Below are positions 58,782-64,000 of a stretch of DNA of 64,000 bases, piece after piece. A program made the position numbers and the translations under genes. Within the stretch, counting starts at the first letter, position 1. Every line of letters starts with the position of its first letter. The notes beneath the pieces are model-generated. The model was not told the origin of the DNA. It searched no databases and saw nothing but the letters and a program-made list of their open reading frames with translations. Source of the stretch: Cryptosporangium sp044454545 (lineage in GTDB: Bacteria > Actinomycetota > Actinomycetes > Mycobacteriales > Cryptosporangiaceae); the NCBI RefSeq assembly GCF_044454545.1, contig NZ_JBITDV010000006.1, forward strand, positions 310,001 through 374,000, given 5' to 3'.

Positions 58782-59785
58782 GACGCCACCGCCGTGCCGC
58801 GCGGGGCCGCGTGGCGGTGCTTCCACCGGCCGCGCAGGTGGTGGACGACCGCGGCCGGGGGGATCAGCGCGCTGGTCGCGAGCATCGTGACGACCTCCTC
58901 CCTGGTGCGAGGACCCGGGGCGATGCGGGCCGCGGCGAACTGCGCGGTGCCCAGCGCCCAGCCCCCGGCCGCGAGCGTCGCCGCCCGCCGGTGGCCGGTC
59001 ACCGCCAGCGCCAGGGCGGCCACGCCGGTGCCGGTGACCAGCGCGTGCCGGGCGAACCGGCCGCGCGGTGCCTCGGCCCGCTCGAACCAGTCCGGTCCGT
59101 GCACGCGTCGCATCAGGACGTCGTCCGCGTTGCCGGCCTGGGCCCGGACCGACGCGAGCGGCCCGGACGAGCGCACCGGATGGACGGTGGCCCTCCGTCC
59201 GGCGGCGAGCTCCCATCCGGCCGACGCCACCCGCAGCGCGAGGTCGGCGTCCTCCCGGAACGCGCGCGGGAAGCGCTCGTCGAAGCCGCCGACGGCGGCC
59301 AGCACCGACCGGCGGTAGGCGATGTCCGCGGTGATCCAGCGGGCCGAAGCCAGCCCGGCGGTGTTCCGCTCGGCATCGGTGGGGCGCCGATCGGCCGGCA
59401 ACGGCACCGAGATCCGCCCCTGCACCGCCGCCGTCCCGGGCCCGGCCGCCTCCAGGTCCGCGGCGAGCTCGGCCGCCCAGGTCGGACCCGGTACCACGTC
59501 GTCGTCCAGGAACACGACCCACGGCGTCGACACGGCCCGCCACCCGGCGTTCCGCGCCGCCGCGGGCCCGTTCCCGCACGAGTAGACGATCTGCACCGGC
59601 ACCGGCACCGGCACCGGTCCCGGCTCCTGCGGTGGCCCGGCGGGAAGCGGACCGCATTCGGTCAGCGGCCGGTCGTCCACCACGACGATCCGAGCCGGAG
59701 CCGGGCCACTCGCGTCGGCGACCGCCCGCAGACAGTCGGCCAGCGACGGCCGGCCGACCGTGGGAATCACGACCGAATAGGTCAT
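58778..59785 (-). CDS. GT2 family glycosyltransferase with membrane-like C-terminus
   Basis: A 335-residue protein: YSVVIPTVGRPSLADCLRAV, RNAGWRAVSTPWVVFLDDDVVPGPTWAAEL with the DxD motif, and GGFDERFPRAFREDADLALRV. Two hydrophobic stretches near the C-terminus (ALVTGTGVAALALAV, LATSALIPPAAVVHHL) may anchor it. A hexanucleotide repeat encodes PVPVPVPV after the nucleotide-binding strand. Coupled to the carbamoyltransferase and gmhB genes. Confidence 0.87.
   Translation of the reverse strand: MTYSVVIPTVGRPSLADCLRAVADASGPAPARIVVVDDRPLTECGPLPAGPPQEPGPVPVPVPVQIVYSCGNGPAAARNAGWRAVSTPWVVFLDDDVVPGPTWAAELAADLEAAGPGTAAVQGRISVPLPADRRPTDAERNTAGLASARWITADIAYRRSVLAAVGGFDERFPRAFREDADLALRVASAGWELAAGRRATVHPVRSSGPLASVRAQAGNADDVLMRRVHGPDWFERAEAPRGRFARHALVTGTGVAALALAVTGHRRAATLAAGGWALGTAQFAAARIAPGPRTREEVVTMLATSALIPPAAVVHHLRGRWKHRHAAPRGTAVAS
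59594..59617. repeat. Four CACCGG hexamers inside the GT2 gene
   Basis: Four perfect CACCGG copies in a row, encoding Pro-Val dipeptides on the minus strand in a surface loop. Slippage by whole units would remain in frame. Confidence 0.85.
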
Positions 59786-61434
59786 CGGTCACCCGCGAAC
59801 ATCCGGCCCCGGCGCACGACGAACGGCCCGAGCGCGAGCAGGTCCACCGGCGCCGACCCGAAACACTCCAGCGCGTCGCGGGGGTCGTCGACCATCGGCC
59901 TCCCGGCCGTGTTCAGGCTGGTGTTCACCACCACCGGCAACCCGGTCCGCCGTTCGAACCCGCGCAGCATCGCGGCCAGCCGCGGGTCGGCGGCCGGATC
60001 GACGGTCTGGATCCGCGCGGTCCCGTCGACGTGCACGACGGCCGGGATCCGGTCCCGCCACTCGGGCGCGGTGTCGTGGACGAACAGCATGTACGGGCTC
60101 GGGAACGGGCCGCCGCTGAAGATCTCGGCGGCCCGGTCGGCCAGCACCATCGGCGCCACCGGCCGGAACTGCTCGCGCCCCTTGACGTCGTTCAGCCGCT
60201 CGAGGTTGCCCGAGTGGCCCGGATGCGCCAGCAGCGACCGGTGCCCGAGCGCCCGCGGACCGAACTCCGAGCGGCCCTGGAACCAGGCCACGATCTGGTT
60301 GCCGGCCAGCGCCTCGGCGACCGACTCGGCCACGTCGTCTGACCGCTCGTACGGCACCGCGGCGGTCTTCAGCCAGGCCTCGAGCTCGGCGTCCGACCAG
60401 CCGCGGCCAAGGTCGGCGCCGGCCATCGGTTCGGGATCGATCCCGTCGACGGCCGTCAGGTAGAGCGCAGCCCCCAGCGCCGTGCCCGCGTCACCGGCGG
60501 CGGGCTGCACCCAGACCCGGGAGAACGGCCCCTCGCGAGCGATCCGCGAGTTCGCGACGCAGTTCAGCGCGGTGCCACCGGCCATCGTCAGCAGGTCGTC
60601 GCCGGTCTGCCCGTGCAGCCAGCGCGCCAGGTCGAGCAGCACGTCCTCGAGTACGAGCTGCGCGGACGACGCCACGTCGGCGTGGGCCTGGGTCCAGGGC
60701 TCGTCCGCGCCGCGCGGCGGGGCGAACTCGGTCCAGTCGACGCCGGTGGTCCGGAAGCCGCCGTCCTCGGTGGAGTACACCCGCCGACGCAGTTCGGCGG
60801 CCATCCGCGGTGATCCGTGAGAGGCCAGCGCCATCACCTTGAATTCGTCGGACGACCGGAGAAAGCCCAGGTGGGCGGTCAGATCCTCGTAGAAGAGCCC
60901 GAGCGAGTGCGGCAGCCGCTGGGAGGCCAGCGTGTGCAGTTCGGTGCCGACCCGACGTCCGGCCAGATGCGACGTCGCCTCGCCGCGGCCGTCGAGCACG
61001 AGCACCGAGCCGGTGGCGGCGCCGGGCGCGGCGAACACCGCGGACGCGGCGTGCGCGACGTGATGCGGGACGAACCGGACTTTCTCCTGGTTCAGGCCGG
61101 GCAGTGCGGAGGCGAGGAAGCTCGGTGCCTCCCGCGCGTACCGCTGGCGCAGGTGGTCCCACGGGTCGTGCAGTCCGAGCTCTTCGGCCGATTCGGACAG
61201 TCCGGGGTCGTACGAGTACGCCACGTAATCGAGATCCTGCGGGCGCAGGCCGGCCTGCGTCAGGCACCAGGCCGCCGCCGTCCCGGGCAGTTCCCAGGCC
61301 GAGAACGGCAGCGGACGCTTGCCGTGCTTGCGCCGGGAGAACCGCTCCTCTTCGGCCGCGGCCACGACCCGGCCGTCCACCACGAGGCAGGCGGAAGGGT
61401 CGTGGAACAAGGCGTTGATGCCGAGGACACGCAT
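59782..61434 (-). CDS. Carbamoyltransferase (NodU/CmcH family)
   Basis: A 550-residue enzyme: VLGINALFHDPSACLVVDGRVVAAAEEERFSRRKHGKRPLP, VPHHVAHAASAVFAAP, MAGGTALNCVANSRI and WFQGRSEFGPRALGHRSLLAHP, with NTSLNTAGRPMVDDPRDAL at the end. Members carbamoylate sugars or antibiotics with carbamoyl phosphate. Here it probably decorates a heptose of the glycan. The ATG at 61434 has AAGGGAG 8 nt upstream; a TTG two codons earlier is possible. First gene of the 12-gene operon. Confidence 0.92.
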   Translation of the reverse strand: MRVLGINALFHDPSACLVVDGRVVAAAEEERFSRRKHGKRPLPFSAWELPGTAAAWCLTQAGLRPQDLDYVAYSYDPGLSESAEELGLHDPWDHLRQRYAREAPSFLASALPGLNQEKVRFVPHHVAHAASAVFAAPGAATGSVLVLDGRGEATSHLAGRRVGTELHTLASQRLPHSLGLFYEDLTAHLGFLRSSDEFKVMALASHGSPRMAAELRRRVYSTEDGGFRTTGVDWTEFAPPRGADEPWTQAHADVASSAQLVLEDVLLDLARWLHGQTGDDLLTMAGGTALNCVANSRIAREGPFSRVWVQPAAGDAGTALGAALYLTAVDGIDPEPMAGADLGRGWSDAELEAWLKTAAVPYERSDDVAESVAEALAGNQIVAWFQGRSEFGPRALGHRSLLAHPGHSGNLERLNDVKGREQFRPVAPMVLADRAAEIFSGGPFPSPYMLFVHDTAPEWRDRIPAVVHVDGTARIQTVDPAADPRLAAMLRGFERRTGLPVVVNTSLNTAGRPMVDDPRDALECFGSAPVDLLALGPFVVRRGRMFAGDR

Positions 61435-61645
61435 CGGCAAGGCTCCCTTCCAGCGGCAGCGTTCGGTAGTCGCGGGGGAGTCGTGTGCCGGCCGGAACGA
61501 CTCACTCAGGAGTCCGGCGGCCCTATCCGCACCGGGGCAGATACCCCGGGTGCGAGCGTTAAACGTGGTGTTCCACTCGGATGCGCCAACTCAACTGTCC
61601 GGCCTGCGTCAGCCCGGGATAGCTCTCACCTGCGCTCGGTAGCAC

Positions 61646-62245
61646 TCACTCTCGGTGAACCCGGAGCAGGTCGAGGACGGCGGTGAACGTGCCCGGCATG
61701 TCGACGGCGCCGGGGTCGAGGAGCCACTGGATCTGCAAACCGTCCATCAGCGCGATCAGCGCCGTGGCGGTCGTCTCCGGATCGAGGCCGGGGCCGACGT
61801 CGCCGGCCCGCTGGGCGTCGGCGATCGCGGCGCCGAGGTACCGGCGCAGCGTCCGGTAGCGGTCGACGAACGACTCGTGGGCGGGGTGACCGTCGGCGAC
61901 GGCCTCGCCGGAGAGCGTCGCGTAGAGCTGCACGAGCCCGGGCACCGTCGTGTTGTGGCGTACCTGATCGGCCGTGCCCAGTAGCGCCTCCCAGCCCGAC
62001 GGGGTCTCGCTGCGGTACCGGCGGGTCTGGTCCTCGGCGTCGCGCAGCGCGATCACCTCGGCGAGCAGCTGCTCCTTGGACGAGAAGTGGTGCAGCAGAC
62101 CGGCCTGGCTCAGCCCGACCCGGTCGGCGATCTCCTTGAGTGACCCGCCGCGGTAGCCCGATTCGGCGAAAACGGCCATCGCTTCGTGCAGGATCTCGGC
62201 GCGCCTGGCCCGGCCCTTGGTATAGCTGCCGCGTTGCTTGGTCAC
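61646..62245 (-). CDS. TetR family regulator
   Basis: A 199-residue repressor: RRAEILHEAMAVFAESGYRGGSLKEIADRVGLSQAGLLHHFSSKEQLLAEVI is the TetR N-terminal helix-turn-helix; the C-terminal domain (AIADAQRAGDVGPGLDPETTATALIALMDGLQIQWLLDP) resembles the sugar-catabolism TetR group. Divergent from the MFS/GH3 unit; a palindrome-like AAAACC/GGTTTT site lies between. Confidence 0.9.
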   Translation of the reverse strand: MTKQRGSYTKGRARRAEILHEAMAVFAESGYRGGSLKEIADRVGLSQAGLLHHFSSKEQLLAEVIALRDAEDQTRRYRSETPSGWEALLGTADQVRHNTTVPGLVQLYATLSGEAVADGHPAHESFVDRYRTLRRYLGAAIADAQRAGDVGPGLDPETTATALIALMDGLQIQWLLDPGAVDMPGTFTAVLDLLRVHRE

Positions 62246-62269
62246 GAGCGAACGCTAACGCCTAGAATG

Positions 62270-62293
62270 AAAACCTATCGGTCACTCGGTTTT
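62270..62293. promoter_or_regulatory. Possible TetR operator
   Basis: AAAACC-N12-GGTTTT, an inverted repeat in otherwise GC-rich DNA, just downstream of a -10-like TAGAAT (62263-62268) for the rightward gene. Its position would block both initiation and elongation. Confidence 0.5.
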
Positions 62294-62326
62294 TGGGGTG
62301 GCCGAGAAACCGCAGAGGAGCGGTCC

Positions 62327-63553
62327 ATGTCCCAGGCAGTGGAGCAGCGCACCCGGCTGGGCGTCTTCGGCGCGGCGATGCCGCTGGCCGGTTTCGGCCT
62401 GTACGTGGCGTTGCTGACGCCGGTCGTGGTCACGCTCGCGCTGAAGGTCGAGGCGGTGGCGCCCGCGACCAAGGAGCGCGATCTCGGCCTGGTGCTCGGC
62501 CTCGGCGCGCTCCTCGCGATGATCAGCAACCCGATCGCGGGCCGGCTCTCCGACCGCACGTACTCCCGCTTCGGCATGCGCCGCCCCTGGCTGATCGCCG
62601 GCACGCTCCTCGGCACGGTCGGCCTGGTGCTCGTCGCCGTCGCCGACGACGTCCCGCTGATCGGCGTCGGCTGGTGCCTCGCACAGGTGGCGTACAACGG
62701 CGCGCTGGCCGCGCTCACCGCGACGCTGCCCGACCAGGTGCCGGAAGCGCGCCGCGGCGCGGTGAGCGGGCTGGCCGGCATCGCGCTGCAGGTGGCGATC
62801 GTGGCGGGCGCGGTGACCGCGGCGGTCTTCTCCGGTGACCTGGCCCGGTTCCTGGTGCCGGCGGCCATCGCCGTCGTGCTGGTGGCGGTGTTCGCGTTCG
62901 TGCTGCGCGACCGCGTGCTGCCTGCGCGTCCGGCCGACCGCTTCGGGTTACGGGCCCTCCTCGGCACGTTCGTGTTCGACCCGCGCCGCCACCCCGACTT
63001 CGGCTGGACCTGGCTCACCCGGTTCGCGTTCATGTTCGCGACCGCGACCGGCGTCACCTACCTGCCGTACTTCCTGACCGACGAGATCGGCATCCCGTCC
63101 GGCGACGTCCCGCGCCGGGTCGCGTTCGCCACCGTCGTCCTGACGATCATGACCGTCGCGACGAGCATCGCCGGCGGCGTGCTCTCCGACCGGGTGGGGC
63201 GGCGCAAGCCGTTCGTGATGGTCGCGGCCGTGGTCGCGATGATCGGGCTGGTCATCGTCGCGTTCGCCGGGTCGTTCAGCCAGGTCGTGGTCGGCCTGGT
63301 GGTCTTCGGGGTCGGTACCGGGTGCTTCTACGCGGTGGACCTCGCACTGGTCACCCAGGTGCTGCCGAGCTCCGACGACACCGGCAAGGACCTCGGCGTC
63401 ATCAACATCGCCAACGCGCTTCCCCAGTCCCTGGCCCCGGCGATCGCGCCGGTGTTCATCGCGATCGGCGGCTACCCGCTGCTGTTCCTCACCGGAGCCG
63501 CCGTCGGCATCGTCGGCGCGCTCCTCGTCACCAGAGTTCGGAGTGTGGCATGA
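62327..63553 (+). CDS. MFS sugar transporter (GPH/SLC45-like)
   Basis: A 408-residue transporter with 12 predicted helices. NPIAGRLSDRTYSRFGMRRPWLIAG after helix 2 and SDRVGRRKPFVMV after helix 8 are typical loop motifs; the first resembles the glycoside/sucrose symporter group. AGGAG lies 6 nt before the ATG. The stop overlaps the GH3 ATG, so it most likely imports a glucoside for that enzyme. Confidence 0.87.
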   Translation: MSQAVEQRTRLGVFGAAMPLAGFGLYVALLTPVVVTLALKVEAVAPATKERDLGLVLGLGALLAMISNPIAGRLSDRTYSRFGMRRPWLIAGTLLGTVGLVLVAVADDVPLIGVGWCLAQVAYNGALAALTATLPDQVPEARRGAVSGLAGIALQVAIVAGAVTAAVFSGDLARFLVPAAIAVVLVAVFAFVLRDRVLPARPADRFGLRALLGTFVFDPRRHPDFGWTWLTRFAFMFATATGVTYLPYFLTDEIGIPSGDVPRRVAFATVVLTIMTVATSIAGGVLSDRVGRRKPFVMVAAVVAMIGLVIVAFAGSFSQVVVGLVVFGVGTGCFYAVDLALVTQVLPSSDDTGKDLGVINIANALPQSLAPAIAPVFIAIGGYPLLFLTGAAVGIVGALLVTRVRSVA

Positions 63554-64000
63554 GTGACCTGGTCGGAAAACTCTCTCTCGAGCAGAAGGTCCGTCTGCTG
63601 ACCGGCGAGGACTTCTGGTCGCTCTACGCCGAACCGGCGATCGGCCTGCGCAAGATCGTGGTGTCGGACGGGCCGGCCGGCGTGCGCGGGAACAACTGGG
63701 ACGAGCGCGACCGGTCGGCGAACATCCCGTCGCCGACCGCGCTCGGAGCGTCCTGGGACCGGGAACTGGTTCTGCGCCTGGGGCGGTTGCTCGCGGCCGA
63801 GGCCCGGCGGAAGAACGTCGACGTGCTGCTCGCGCCGACCGTGAACCTGCACCGGTCACCGCTGGGCGGGCGTCACTTCGAGGCGTACTCGGAGGATCCG
63901 CTGCTCTCGGCCGAACTCGGTGCCGCCTACGTGCGGGGCGTGCAGGCCGGTGGCGTCGGCGCGACCGTGAAGCACTTCGTCGCCAACGACAGCGAGACCG
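63550..64000 (+). CDS. GH3 beta-glucosidase, N-terminal part, cut by the window edge
   Basis: The 150 visible residues start with SLEQKVRLLTGEDFWSLY and include VVSDGPAGVRG, NIPSPTALGASWDRELV, LLAPTVNLHRSPLGGRHFEAYSEDP and VGATVKHFVANDSET. These are the N-terminal blocks of glycoside hydrolase family 3, with KHF at the substrate pocket; the catalytic Asp (SDW motif) lies beyond the edge. ATGA overlap with the transporter gene. Confidence 0.92.
   Translation, partial: MSDLVGKLSLEQKVRLLTGEDFWSLYAEPAIGLRKIVVSDGPAGVRGNNWDERDRSANIPSPTALGASWDRELVLRLGRLLAAEARRKNVDVLLAPTVNLHRSPLGGRHFEAYSEDPLLSAELGAAYVRGVQAGGVGATVKHFVANDSET

Overview
This window is high-GC chromosomal DNA from an actinomycete. The evidence is third-position GC bias, frequent GTG starts, GTGA/ATGA-overlapped operons, a SARP/AfsR-type regulator, a large LuxR (LAL) regulator, an F420-type oxidoreductase, and an encapsulin with a dye-decolorizing peroxidase. 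The genus cannot be fixed from the sequence; a Cryptosporangium- or Frankia-like filamentous actinomycete is only a guess. I saw no tRNA, rRNA, CRISPR array, transposase or phage gene.

Left third (1-18.8 kb): a candidate specialised-metabolism locus. A minus-strand unit encodes a 119-residue peptide of about seven degenerate NHxE(T/A)VVR repeats, an MFS transporter and a TPR protein with a hexanucleotide-encoded tail. A divergent LAL regulator follows, then a truncated globin. Next comes a tightly coupled men operon (menF-E-B-C-D, a Trm112-like mini protein, a VOC protein, menG, an ACMSD-type amidohydrolase and a SnoaL-like protein) that lacks the prenyltransferase menA. A SARP with NB-ARC and TPR domains lies just upstream. 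The repeat-peptide unit and menF share a 46-bp upstream element (40/46 identical), which ties the two units into one regulatory programme. Beyond the SARP, two tandem micro-ORFs with strong ribosome-binding sites each encode a heptapeptide (MSTTEWD and MSITEWD). They are followed by a perfect hairpin and a second MFS exporter.

Middle (20-49 kb): mostly ordinary accessory metabolism and regulation. It contains a MarR switch with paired operators; a flavoprotein monooxygenase and a methyltransferase; a dehydrogenase/SDR pair behind a KstR-like site; a frameshifted alpha/beta hydrolase; and the glcDEF glycolate oxidase operon. It also contains an Lrp/DUF2000 divergent pair, an ECF41-type sigma factor coupled to an NADH-dehydrogenase-like flavoprotein, DyP plus encapsulin, an acyl-CoA ligase, an AraC regulator, a MarR-controlled quinone oxidoreductase and a large catalase.

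Right third (49-61.4 kb): a 12-gene minus-strand operon, almost entirely with overlapping start and stop codons. It makes an activated heptose (gmhA, gmhB, hldE) and uses it in a surface or secreted glycan (two GT9, three GT2, one GT4, one further glycosyltransferase, a pyruvyltransferase-family protein and a carbamoyltransferase). The window ends with a TetR / sugar-type MFS / GH3 beta-glucosidase unit whose last gene runs off the edge.
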